Below are positions 53,580-64,000 of a DNA stretch of 64,000 nucleotides, piece after piece; the stretch's first letter is position 1; each line of letters opens with the position of its first letter. The position numbers and the translations under genes are program-made. The stretch lies in NCBI GenBank assembly GCA_030710605.1, contig CP092863.1, forward strand, positions 116,812,680 to 116,876,679. Direction: 5' to 3'. The notes beneath the pieces were generated by a model. It was not told the DNA's origin and did not search any database. It saw nothing but the letters and a program-made list of their open reading frames with translations. Source of the DNA: Cordylochernes scorpioides (lineage: Eukaryota > Arthropoda > Arachnida > Pseudoscorpiones > Chernetidae).

Positions 53580-54400
53580 CTAGGGATATACTATACTAGG
53601 GATATATTATACTTGGGATTGTCTAGGGATATACTATACTTGGGATTGTCTAGGGATATACTATACAAGGGATATACTATACTTGGGATTGTCTAGGGAT
53701 ATACTATACAAGGGATATACTATACTTGGGATTGTCTAGGGATATACTATACTTGGGATTGTCTAGGGATATACTATACAAGGGATATACTATACTTGGG
53801 ATTGTCTAGGGATATACTATACTTGGGATTGTCTAGGGATATACTATACAAGGGATATACTATACTTGGGATTGTCTAGGGATATACTATACAAGGGATA
53901 TACTATACTTGGGATTGTCTAGGGATATACTATACTTGGGATTGCCTAGGGATATACTCTACAAGGGATATACTATACTTGGGATTGTCTAGGGATATAC
54001 TATACAAGGGATATACTATACTTGGAATTGTCTAGGGATATACTATACTTGGGATTGTCTAGGGATATACTATACAAGGGATATACTATACTTGGGATTG
54101 TCTAGGGATATACTATACAAGGGATATACTATACTTGGGATTGTCTAGGGATATACTATACAAGGGATATACTAGGGATACAAGGGATATACTAGGTATT
54201 GTATAGGAATATACTAGAGATTGTCTAGGGATATACTATACTAGGAATACACTAGGGATATACTATACACAAGGGATATACTAAGGATATAAGGGATATA
54301 CTATACTTGGGAGAGAGCGAGAGAGATTGTCTAGGGATATACTATTATATACTAAGGATACACACTAGGGATACTACACTTGTGATTGTATAGGGATATA
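53580..54400. repeat. Composite satellite of 16- and 11-bp modules
   Basis: The modules GGGATATACTATACAA, GGGATATACTATACTT and GGGATTGTCTA combine into 27- and 43-bp units in irregular alternation. Order is good from 53590 to 54170 and then breaks down, with a short GA insert near 54312. Confidence 0.9.
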
Positions 54401-55254
54401 CTATTATACCAACATAATTATAGCTCTATTATATTTACATATTTCCCATACAACTTTGTTTATTCTAATTTATTTCCCTTTTCTACTCATTGCTGTATCT
54501 CTCAGGGGAATATGTATATAAGACTAAAGGCCTTAATAGAGGTATAACAACTAAATTTACTGGCAATGTGTTTATTTTCAATAATTACATCCAATATTAT
54601 CATTGCAGTAAGGTCTGTAGAGATAATATTTAATGATATTATTGATAAGAAACACAGTAAATTTATTTGTTACCAATTTTATCGATAGATGGCAATTTTA
54701 TTGATTGTATGATTGAATTGTATTTTTTGATTGACTATTCGAAATAAAATAAATATTCAAGTCATATACTATTGTTCAAAAAAAAGTAAAAATGTTATAA
54801 TTTCTGTAGCGCGAGATGATTATCTCTGGTCAAGAAAGTGGGACATCCACGATGCTAAAATTTGTAAGGAGAATATTGAAAAATGGAAGATTCTAAAATG
54901 TTTATCTGCTTGTCATTGGCTTCTAAATGATTTTGTCATCAAGGGTGGTGGCGACTTCTTACAAAATCTTTCGGTAGCTCCAGAAATAATTTCCTTTTTG
55001 TTTGCATTTAAGTAACATTAGTGTGTTTGGGGGGATGATAAATTGTGTTTTGTGTAAGTTGTTTCCCTCCCCATTGAAAGTTGGAAGTAATGTCTGATGA
55101 ACACGTAAAGAGGGCACTTTATATTTGCACTTAAAATTGCGTAAAAATCGTCCACTCCCCAGCGTTTTGTGTCTGTTTATTGTACTCGCTGAGTGTCGAA
55201 ATATTTCTCTTAATGTTTTTATTTTTAAATTTGGATATTGTAGATAGAAATATA
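54401..55254. other. Unassigned; one 94-codon frame
   Basis: The frame 54731-55015 (contains ISVARDDYLWSRKWDI) has fair complexity but matches no family I know and shows no convincing splice or promoter context. A retroelement-like 3' end (ATGTATATAAGACTAAAGGC) is near 54510-54535. Confidence 0.3.
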
Positions 55255-55510
55255 AAAGAGTATCAAAATTCGAAACTATTATAGACGCGTAAGATTCTTT
55301 TTGAAATTAAACAATTTCTACTGCCCTTACTGCAATGGAAAAATTAATGGGAGGGCCTGGCTCATCAGTTGTGAACCCTCCCAGCGGTTTCGCCAGTTTA
55401 ATCTACCATACCGCTGTTATATTGCATTTTTGGAACTTCCTTTTATAGTGATACTGATGCTAGACTCTTGGAATGGGTATTTTAGAAGAACTATGGACAT
55501 AAGCTTTGAG
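55255..55510 (+). mobile_element. Fold-back family FB, copy 10
   Basis: TTCGAAACTATTATAGACGC, CTACTGCCCTTACTGCAATG, TGGGAGGGCCTGGCTCATCA, CCTCCCAGCGGTTTCGCC, then TGCATTTTTGGAACTTCC. The left arm and centre are very well preserved; the right arm is lost. Confidence 0.75.
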
Positions 55511-55999
55511 GACAGTAGAATTACATATAATTATAAATATTATAAATCATATTATAAAAGAGTATACACATAACCAGTAGAACAGACACTATGTAATATA
55601 ATTTACATATTATGGATACCATTCTGATTGACTGTTACGTTTTGTTCATGAGTGTATTTAATCGATATCATAAACTGAAGGTTTTGTTTTTCTAAAAATC
55701 GCTAATAAACTATATTAGAAAGTAATTGAAGTTCTGACTTTTTTTTTCAGCTATCGTGTTTTTTTTTTTTTTTTAAGTTTTTTTTATAAAAATGAAAGTC
55801 ACCTCTTCCAACAATCGAAATAGACGTAAAATCTAGACTCCATCTATTTCTGACTTTTATTTTTCATAGATCAATATCCTCCTGCTAAAATTTTATCCAC
55901 GTTTCTTTTGTTCAAAATCAAAATGTTAACGTCAGATTTGAAGTATAGGAATTTCTCGGAGGGTTATATATGCAACATTTATATGGCTAAAAATTAAAG

Positions 56000-56395
56000 C
56001 ATTGAAGCTCGAATGTTTATTTTATACATAAAACATTCTTCTACTGTCCTTACTCCGATGGAAAAATATTGGGAGGGTTTGGTTCATAAGTGGTGAACTC
56101 TCCCAGCGGTTTCGCCAATTCAATCTACCAGACCGCTTCTTTAGAGCTCTAATACTGTATTATATGGATGATTCTGTGCTTATATATGCAACACTAAATG
56201 GCTGAATATAAAATAAGAATGATCCAATACAGTATTAGAGCTCTAAGAAGCCGTCTGGTAGATTGAATTGGCGAAACCTCTGGGAAGGTTCACCACTGAT
56301 GAGCCAAGAGCCCTCCCAATATATTTTTATCGTAGTAAGGACAGAAGAAGTTTGTTTTATGTGTTAAATAAACATTCGTGTTTTCTGTGCTGTGT
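56000..56395. mobile_element. Fold-back family FB, copy 11, complete hairpin
   Basis: Arms of about 170 bp face each other. GAATGTTTATTTTATACAT, CTACTGTCCTTACTCCGATG and AGAGCTCTAATACTGTATTA are at the left; AATACAGTATTAGAGCTCTA, CCACTGATGAGCCAAGAGCC and GTAGTAAGGACAGAAGAAG are at the right, ending AAACATTCGTGTTTTC. This is the clearest two-armed copy of its subfamily. Confidence 0.85.
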
Positions 56396-57033
56396 CAGCA
56401 GAAGAGCTTAAATTGACTTGTTCCATTATATGTATGTTCCATATGTAAATACCTGTTTTCTTTCCTCTTTTCGCTCTCCACTTCTCCCACCCATATTTCC
56501 AAAAAAAAAATAATATTTTTTTTCTTCCAAATCCATATTTTTATTTTCCATAGGATTATTCAAATAATAATCTGTATATATTTACCATGTGCATATAATC
56601 TTTCTCCATTTTTACCCCTTTATATATTTCCCACTTTGATGGGTTTCTCCGTTTTGTAACCCCAAGGAGAATCCTCTGTAAGACCTGTGTGTCTTAATAA
56701 AGGTTTTTGTGTGTGTATGTTAAAGAAACATTCGTGTTTTAATGTTCCCGTTTCTTATATACAAATGGCGCGTTATTTCCTTATAACTAATTTATATGAG
56801 GAAAAAAAACGGATTTTAATTATATAAACAGACCTACGAGGGCCACAACGTGGGTTTTATCTCCTCAAAGAGATATTTGATGGATAAAAAATGTTTTGAT
56901 TTATTTCAACAATTCAACACCAAGACTAAGACACACAACAAGGAAATCCATCAGAAAGGAGAAAAAAAGTTGTTGAGAATGTAGGTGGATTGTTGATGTA
57001 TTGGCGTTTCCTTGATGGAGGCAGTGGCGGTAA
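56396..57033. other. Unassigned; retroelement-like 3' end and FB outer end
   Basis: AGGAGAATCCTCTGTAAGAC and TCTTAATAAAGG (56668-56700) look like a LINE 3' end. AACATTCGTGTTTTAATG and CAAATGGCGCGTTATTTCC (56727-56775) are an FB outer arm. Confidence 0.45.
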
Positions 57034-60015
57034 ATGGTGATCTTTTCTGGTGATGATAGACCTTCCCGCTGGTGTTTTTGTCCTCAACTTGGACCTCTTG
57101 GCCTCTATTTATGTTCTTGGTTGGTGGACTTTGTTTCTGTAGCTGTGAGGATATCTTGTAGCTATTTATGTTCTTGGTTGGTGGACTTTGTTTCTGTAGC
57201 TGTGAGGATATCTTGTAGCTATTTATGTTCTTGGTTGGTGGACTTTGTTTCTGTAGCTGTGAGGATATCTTGTAGCTATTTATGTTCTTGGTTGGTGGAC
57301 TTTGTTTCTGTAGCTGTGAGGATATCTTGTAGCTATTTATGTTCTTGGTTGGTGGACTTTGTTTCTGTAGCTGTGAGGATATCTTGTAGCTATTTATGTT
57401 CTTGGTTGGTGGACTTTGTTTCTGTAGCTGTGAGGATATCTTGTAGCTATTTATGTTCTTGGTTGGTGGACTTTGTTTCTGTAGCTGTGAGGATATCTTG
57501 TAGCTATTTATGTTCTTGGTTGGTGGACTTTGTTTCTGTAGCTGTGAGGATATCTTGTAGCTATTTATGTTCTTGGTTGGTGGACTTTGTTTCTGTAGCT
57601 GTGAGGATATCTTGTAGCTATTTATGTTCTTGGTTGGTGGACTTTGTTTCTGTAGCTGTGAGGATATCTTGTAGCTATTTATGTTCTTGGTTGGTGGACT
57701 TTGTTTCTGTAGCTGTGAGGATATCTTGTAGCTATTTATGTTCTTGGTTGGTGGACTTTGTTTCTGTAGCTGTGAGGATATCTTGTAGCTATTTATGTTC
57801 TTGGTTGGTGGACTTTGTTTCTGTAGCTGTGAGGATATCTTGTAGCTATTTATGTTCTTGGTTGGTGGACTTTGTTTCTGTAGCTGTGAGGATATCTTGT
57901 AGCTATTTATGTTCTTGGTTGGTGGACTTTGTTTCTGTAGCTGTGAGGATATCTTGTAGCTATTTATGTTCTTGGTTGGTGGACTTTGTTTCTGTAGCTG
58001 TGAGGATATCTTGTAGCTATTTATGTTCTTGGTTGGTGGACTTTGTTTCTGTAGCTGTGAGGATATCTTGTAGCTATTTATGTTCTTGGTTGGTGGACTT
58101 TGTTTCTGTAGCTGTGAGGATATCTTGTAGCTATTTATGTTCTTGGTTGGTGGACTTTGTTTCTGTAGCTGTGAGGATATCTTGTAGCTATTTATGTTCT
58201 TGGTTGGTGGACTTTGTTTCTGTAGCTGTGAGGATATCTTGTAGCTATTTATGTTCTTGGTTGGTGGACTTTGTTTCTGTAGCTGTGAGGATATCTTGTA
58301 GCTATTTATGTTCTTGGTTGGTGGACTTTGTTTCTGTAGCTGTGAGGATATCTTGTAGCTATTTATGTTCTTGGTTGGTGGACTTTGTTTCTGTAGCTGT
58401 GAGGATATCTTGTAGCTATTTATGTTCTTGGTTGGTGGACTTTGTTTCTGTAGCTGTGAGGATATCTTGTAGCTATTTATGTTCTTGGTTGGTGGACTTT
58501 GTTTCTGTAGCTGTGAGGATATCTTGTAGCTATTTATGTTCTTGGTTGGTGGACTTTGTTTCTGTAGCTGTGAGGATATCTTGTAGCTATTTATGTTCTT
58601 GGTTGGTGGACTTTGTTTCTGTAGCTGTGAGGATATCTTGTAGCTATTTATGTTCTTGGTTGGTGGACTTTGTTTCTGTAGCTGTGAGGATATCTTGTAG
58701 CTATTTATGTTCTTGGTTGGTGGACTTTGTTTCTGTAGCTGTGAGGATATCTTGTAGCTATTTATGTTCTTGGTTGGTGGACTTTGTTTCTGTAGCTGTG
58801 AGGATATCTTGTAGCTATTTATGTTCTTGGTTGGTGGACTTTGTTTCTGTAGCTGTGAGGATACTTTTATCTTGTAGCTATTTATGTTCTTGGTTGGTGG
58901 ACTTTGTTTCTGTAGCTGTGAGGATACTTTTATCTTGTAGCTATTTATGTTCTTGGTTGGTGGACTTTGTTTCTGTAGCTGTGAGGATATCTTGTAGCTA
59001 TTTATGTTCTTGGTTGGTGGACTTTGTTTCTGTAGCTGTGAGGATATCTTGTAGCTATTTATGTTCTTGGTTGGTGGACTTTGTTTCTGTAGCTGTGAGG
59101 ATACTTTTATCTTGTAGCTATTTATGTTCTTGGTTGGTGGACTTTGTTTCTGTAGCTGTGAGGATATCTTGTAGCTATTTATGTTCTTGGTTGGTGGACT
59201 TTGTTTCTGTAGCTGTGAGGATACTTTTATCTTGTAGCTATTTATGTTCTTGGTTGGTGGACTTTGTTTCTGTAGCTGTGAGGATACGTTTATCTTGTAG
59301 CTATTTATGTTCTTGGTTGGTGGACTTTGTTTCTGTAGCTGTGAGGATACTTTTATCTTGTAGCTATTTATGTTCTTGGTTGGTGGACTTTGTTTCTGTA
59401 GCTGTGAGGATACTTTTATCTTGTAGCTATTTATGTTCTTGGTTGGTGGACTTTGTTTCTGTAGCTGTGAGGATACTTTTATCTTGTAGCTATTTATGTT
59501 CTTGGTTGGTGGACTTTGTTTCTGTAGCTGTGAGGATACTTTTATCTTGTAGCTATTTATGTTCTTGGTTGGTGGACTTTGTTTCTGTAGCTGTGAGGAT
59601 ACTTTTATCTTGTAGCTATTTATGTTCTTGGTTGGTGGACTTTGTTTCTGTAGCTGTGAGGATACTTTTATCTTGTAGCTATTTATGTTCTTGGTTGGTG
59701 GACTTTGTTTCTGTAGCTGTGAGGATACTTTTATCTTGTAGCTATTTATGTTCTTGGTTGGTGGACTTTGTTTCTGTAGCTGTGAGGATACTTTTATCTT
59801 GTAGCTATTTATGTTCTTGGTTGGTGGACTTTGTTTCTGTAGCTGTGAGGATACTTTTATCTTGTAGCTATTTATGTTCTTGGTTGGTGGACTTTGTTTC
59901 TGTAGCTGTGAGGATACTTTTATCTTGTAGCTATTTATGGAATAATGTTGGTATATATTGCTGGATGGTTTTTATTTTGTTCTTGTGTTTTGGTGGTGCT
60001 GTTTATGGTCTATGA
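57034..60015 (+). other. 993-codon open frame across the 57/63-bp satellite
   Basis: One uninterrupted frame starts MVIFSGDDRPSRW and then repeats YLCSWLVDFVSVAVRISCS, later YLCSWLVDFVSVAVRILLS plus CS, to a stop at 60015. The 19- or 21-residue units are strongly hydrophobic and would be predicted as dozens of membrane helices. I believe the frame is a by-product: the DNA units are identical even at third codon positions, no homologue comes to mind, and both period lengths happen to be multiples of three. It is listed because of its length. Confidence 0.25.
57105..59940 (+). repeat. 57/63-bp satellite, 48 units
   Basis: The unit is CTATTTATGTTCTTGGTTGG, TGGACTTTGTTTCTGTAGCT, GTGAGGATATCTTGTAG, 57 bp. 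From about 58860 a 63-bp form with CTTTTAT after GAGGATA appears and takes over toward the right. The span fits 33 short and 15 long units. Apart from this indel and one base (CGTTTAT near 59287) the units look identical, which implies very recent homogenisation. Confidence 0.95.
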
Positions 60016-60109
60016 AATAATGTCAGTGGGTGTTGGATCGAATGGCTTTCGTATTGCGCATTTCTGTTGGTAGTAATTCAACTGTCGAAACCTTGTTGAA
60101 TATTTATAA

Positions 60110-60205
60110 CACGTCACTGTAATATCTTTCAGAGTTATTGTCTCAATACCGATATACTTGCTAAAAGGTACAACTTCCTTTTAAGTTTTGTTCATATGAG
60201 TGTAC
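60110..60205 (-). mobile_element. M1 MITE end fragment
   Basis: CACTGTAATATCTTTCAGAG, then CCGATATACTTGCTAAAAGG and a worn TTAAGTTTTGTTCATATGAG; one unit, minus strand. Confidence 0.7.
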
Positions 60206-60714
60206 ATTTTTTGTTAAATATTTAATTAAATTCTATACAAAAATGGGGTCGATACACATTACGGGGAAGTGTATTGATGAAGAAAATTCTGGAGGGTAAA
60301 ATAAATGGGTAAGAAGAAGAAAAAATTAAACTGATAAATTGGAAGCTATGAAGAAGTAAATAAAAAGCTATAATAATCTTGTTAAAATAAAACAAGAATT
60401 TTCGGATGGGAAGAGTTTCTTTCATGCGACAATCTCGGAAGCTTTCGAGCATCTAAGATTGTCACAAGATAGAAACTCACCCCTCGAAACTTCACGTTTT
60501 GTCATAAGAGCTCAAGACAATTAAAACAATTTTTTTACTTATCCTTTTAGTATAAATTAGACAAGATCTTAGAAATCGTGCTCATATATAAGTTCAAGAA
60601 CTCTTCTTGGTTCTCTGTACAGGGATCCTTTGTCCTTTCCAATACAATTTAGTATATGTAAAACAATTTTATTGACATCTAGTCAATATTACATTTTAAA
60701 AATAAATAAATAAT
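60206..60714. other. Unassigned
   Basis: No recognised gene or repeat. Confidence 0.4.
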
Positions 60715-61440
60715 AATGAGGATATTTACAAAGATTTATGAGAGTGAGGAAGGCTCCACCATCTTGATAGGGTCCTTCTCCAGACCAGGAGGGAGTCTTC
60801 TTGGATCCTCCCTTCTCCAGACCTAGGAAGTGCTCAAGATAAAGAAGCATGGCGACACTAGAGATTAGGACCTGCAGAAATGCAGAGAAACTGAAGAAGT
60901 GGACTGATGGACTGGATAGGAAGTTATAAAGACACAAATAACTCAATTTAGAGAAGTATGGTGTTACTGGAGACCTGGACCTACTTAAGAACAGAGAAAC
61001 TAAAAAAGAGAATCAGCGTGTCTGGTCGCACCAAGAAATCTTTAATGGGACATTCGCAGATGCCCATAAGCTCGTGCCACCTAAGGTGGTCACACTAAAG
61101 AAACAATTCCCCACAAACCTTTTAGCCAATTCTAAATAAAGATAAGATATCAAGATAGAGAGAGAGACATGGTACCAATAGAGACCAAGACCTGCTCAAG
61201 AGCAGAGAAACTGAAGACGAGAATCAGCGTGTCTGGGCGCACCAAGAAATCTTTGATAGAACATCCTTAAATGCTTATTATCTCGTACACCTAAGATTGT
61301 CACACTAAAGAAATACTTCCTCTGAAACCTTTTAGCCAATTCTAAATAAAGAGAAGAAAACAAGATAAAAGAAAAGCAAGGTGCCACTGGAGACCAGGAC
61401 GAGAGCAGAGAAACTGAAGACGAGACCGCACCAAAAAATC
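60715..61440. repeat. Repeat R relative and ~210-bp tandem units
   Basis: 60745-60800 resembles repeat R (CACCATCTTGATAGGGTCCT). From 60848 units start with variants of GGTGCCACTGGAGACC at 60848, 60958, 61169 and 61379. Two full units (211 and 210 bp) carry AGCGTGTCTGG, GCACCAAGAAATCTTT and TTTTAGCCAATTCTAAATAA; the outer two are truncated. Confidence 0.75.
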
Positions 61441-62139
61441 AGAATATGGAAGTCAAACAAAAGACTCAGTGGCGACCTCTTGGCCCAGGAAGTTATCTCC
61501 GTAGAAGAGTGACAAATGCATCGCCATTCCCCAAACTGCCAATTGTCCTGTTGATTTTGTGTTTCCTCCTCATTAAAAGCCGCTGTTAATGGAGTGCACA
61601 ATGGCGCTTAATTCTGCGGGAAGTACTCCCCACTAATCCCGCTGACCTTCGCTTAGCCCCACTTCCCCCGTGTTTGTACAGTACTGTGACCACCGCAGCT
61701 GAAAGTTCCTTCCTGAGTAATTCTTTCCAGTGACCTTGAAAGTATGCTGATTACTGTGTGTGAGTGCTAGAGTACGCTATTTTTTCCCGTTGAAAGTAAG
61801 ATATCTTGTTGAGAAAAAAGTATCAGGCCTCCAGGGAAAAGTATTTTTTTTTCAAAAACCTTTTTAATCTCTAGCTTTAAAGCACGAATGCCCTCTTCTA
61901 AAGGAGAAAACATGGTATAACGATAACTTGTTTTAACTCTTTTTTTCTTATCTTCAAGTACTGTCATTCATTATCGCGCCGATGACAAAATTTACTTTAC
62001 AAGTTACACACACACACATTTTAGGGAGCCTCTCCTCGCGCGACTTTCGCCTAAACACAAGACCATTCTGTTCCTCGACACTGCCATGCTCGGGACTGCG
62101 ATTCCATTATTCGCGAGGGATTGTCCGAACTCAGGGTGG
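61441..62139. other. Unassigned
   Basis: 61580-61760 is GC-richer with no long frame. No recognised feature. Confidence 0.4.
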
Positions 62140-62144
62140 ACTTA

Positions 62145-62320
62145 AGCTCCTGATGAAATCCAGACGTCCCCTCGGTGAGGGCTCCGCCTGATGTAAATAT
62201 TAAATGTAAATATTTATTTATCATTATATTTTTTATCATATTTAACTTGCTCTTATAACTCTTTGTGAGTGTAAACGTTGACGAGATGTCAATAAAGTTG
62301 TTTAATTGTCAATTGTCACA
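62145..62320 (+). repeat. Retroelement 3' end
   Basis: CTCCTGATGAAATCCAGACG and TCCCCTCGGTGAGGGCTCCG recur at 43979-44040, followed in both places by an AGATGTCAATAAA end. The shape suggests the 3' end of a non-LTR element, but no coding part is attached. Confidence 0.5.
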
Positions 62321-62330
62321 CACACACATA

Positions 62331-62985
62331 AAAAGTACTAAGTCCTAAAGTAAAAGTAACTTAACATACAGAAACACGTACACTCAAAAGTACAACAAAA
62401 ATAAAAAGTAAGGACGTAAATAAAAAAAAAAAACACGATTAGTTAGTTACAAGGTTATCCCAAAAGTTCGTAAACACTTGCAAGAAATTGAAATGCCAAT
62501 ATTATTCGCCGTTATATATAATGTCTTTGTATTATGTATAAAGTAATTGTATTATGTATTCGCCGTAATAATATTGTAACAAAGTATTTATTATTTTATT
62601 AGCAGAGTATTGTTTTTTATGATTATATTTTACTACTCTGTAAACTTCCCTCATTCCTTATCTTTTGTTTACCATTCATAGTTTGTTCTTGTCTTGAATA
62701 AATTGGTGTCTCATCCCGAAGTTGGTCTTCCCTAATTTTCCACGTGGCAATATTATTCGCCAAGTAATAAAGGAAAACAACGTTTTAAGAGAAACACGAA
62801 CTTTTGGGATAACTTTATCTAACAAAGCCAATACTTATCTTTTATTGCAGCGTTGATAAGGAGCGATTACAAGATCAGGAGATGCCTTTTTTCCCTTTGT
62901 TGAAAAGTTTTATAATTTATATGGAAATGGATTGTGTCTCAGTTAATCAAGTCCTCCTGTTTAGAGTTGAAATTCTGCCATAAGA
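62331..62985. other. Unassigned
   Basis: A hairpin H1 half-arm remnant is at about 62855-62890. TTATCCCAAAAGTTCG (62455) and CGAACTTTTGGGATAAC (62800) form an inverted pair about 360 bp apart, so a worn MITE may lie at 62450-62816. Confidence 0.45.
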
Positions 62986-62995
62986 ATCAGTGATA

Positions 62996-63321
62996 CGTTT
63001 TTTTTTTTTTTTTTTGCTTATCCCTAGTACACGTGGTACAGGCCATGATAATCATGGTGGGTAGAAGTAGGAGACTGCTTTTACTGTAAGTACACCACAT
63101 GTCTACACATGTGAAAAGCAGTTCGACTTTGCACTTACAAATGTGTCAAAGCCCTGTTTGGTTACTTGCACTCCCTGGTGAGGTTGGACTTTTTCAAGAA
63201 TCGGGGGGGGGGGGGCCATTGGAGCATTTTTTTAATCAGAAAAAGTGCCCAATGCGGGAATTGAACCCGGGTCGTAGTGGTCGGAAACCAACGGTTAAGA
63301 CCATCCTTCCACCGACCCCCT
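62996..63321 (-). mobile_element. SINE-1, complete copy with 10-bp target duplication
   Basis: The minus strand starts with a tRNA-like head: GGTCGGTGGAAGGATGG (A-box region), CCGGGTTCAATTCCCGC (B box), CATTGGGCAC, then a T-run. The body continues AAAAAGTCCAACCTCACCAG, GTCGAACTGCTTTTCACATG and CACCATGATTATCATGGCCT and ends in an A-run (T-run at 62998-63016). ATCAGTGATA flanks both ends (62986-62995 and 63322-63331). Copies elsewhere: 17931-18445, 19685-19790, 41564-41670, 43895-44155 and 44335-44850. Confidence 0.85.
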
Positions 63322-63331
63322 ATCAGTGATA

Positions 63332-63904
63332 AGTAATTTCTACCTTTACACAGTAGCTTGATGACCTCGAATGATAAGCTTTCGTGGAGTATCTCTCTCT
63401 CAATTTTTATTTAAAAAAAAATCTCCCCCTGCTCCACATTTTCTCTCGCATCATTTGGTTTGTTTGATGGAACATAAGAAAACCATTTTTTTTTGGGGCC
63501 TCACCACTCGTTCTAAATCCATTCCTTTTGTTACAACTTTCTACCATTTTTATTGTTCCCCCTTTTTTATTGTATTATTTGCTGTGATGTTTTATTTTTC
63601 TCCCCCTTTTTTAAAATCTCTCGCTCGTCTCTGTGAGACACAATGCTGCACTATTTTTAAATGGGAGATGTCAACAAAAGTAGTGCAATTGAGGTCTCCC
63701 CCCCCCCCCCTCCTCTCTCTATACTTTTGTTTCGATTTAAAACAAAACATGAAAATGATACTTTCCCCCTTTGTGTGTGTGGTTTTTTTTCTTCTAAATA
63801 TTTATGTATTGAATTTGACCTCCTTTTTTGGAATATCTTTCAGGAAATACATCACTATAATGTCGGTCGTAATTGTGTTGTGTTTTTGTCTTTATTTTTA
63901 TATA
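63332..63904. other. T-rich, unassigned
   Basis: T- and C-rich sequence; frames here are low-complexity (phenylalanine-rich). Confidence 0.4.
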
Positions 63905-63995
63905 GAATGTCTATACAACTCATGAAAAAGAACTTAAGGAAGTGGAAAGTATTTGATATCGTCGGTCGTCTGTTTTTTTTTTTTTTTTGAAGGAG
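63905..63995 (-). mobile_element. M1 MITE, right-end part
   Basis: AACTCATGAAAAAGAACTTA, AGGAAGTGGAAAGTATTTGA and TCGTCGGTCGTCTG match the inverse M1 end and adjoining body; it runs toward the window edge. Confidence 0.65.
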
Positions 63996-64000
63996 ACAGA

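Noticed and set aside
54731..55015. 94-codon frame as a host exon
   Set aside because: Plausible complexity, but no homologue recognised, no splice signals I trust and no neighbouring exons.
63371..63990. 184- and 109-codon plus-strand frames
   Set aside because: Low-complexity T-rich DNA read as phenylalanine, leucine and serine; overlaps an M1 end.

Overview
The window reads as arthropod nuclear DNA. Its base composition is AT-rich. It carries a U6 snRNA copy and an 18S rRNA fragment of animal type, animal mariner and Tc1 transposons, R1- and I-like non-LTR retrotransposons, tRNA-headed SINEs and Helitron ends. I cannot place it more precisely; a crustacean or a chelicerate would both fit. 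No host protein-coding gene could be supported. Almost every long open frame is a transposon remnant or a tandem array whose period is a multiple of three.

Layout. 1-9241: a 344-351 bp satellite and a (TA)n tract, then an 8.4 kb unit bounded by 0.5 kb inverted arms. Inside it are three broken LINEs, one of them split by a mariner element. 9244-13072: GC-hairpin repeats, a fold-back hairpin, and a 16/64-bp higher-order satellite that abuts an element with a hammerhead-ribozyme-like core. 13073-24700: MITE arrays, the best hammerhead motif (14701-14747), a short Helitron holding a tRNA-Gly copy, nested MITEs, a split SINE, an 18S rRNA/LINE-tail chimera, and a mariner whose third catalytic Asp is lost. 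24700-38480: MITEs, a nearly intact Tc1 element, a Gypsy fragment, MITE-derived 76- and 118-bp arrays, palindromes, and a 1.3 kb Helitron filled with a minisatellite. 38480-47400: a GC-rich promoter-like patch, another hammerhead-type element, a 12-unit MITE array, two SINE families, a LINE 3' end, a U6 retrocopy with a 16-bp target duplication, and a mariner with an internal deletion. 47400-64000: an 83-bp satellite (36 units), a 66-bp array built from U6 snRNA sequence, a 27/43-bp satellite, a 57/63-bp satellite (48 units) that reads as a 993-codon frame, and a full-length SINE with a 10-bp target duplication.

Themes. Small structured RNAs (U6, 18S, tRNA, hammerhead) have repeatedly been turned into mobile or tandem DNA. 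Tandem arrays also grow out of transposon ends: the 76- and 118-bp arrays are pieces of one MITE. All coordinates and repeat counts were read by eye. Target duplications and terminal repeats are direct observations; family names rest on recognised motifs.
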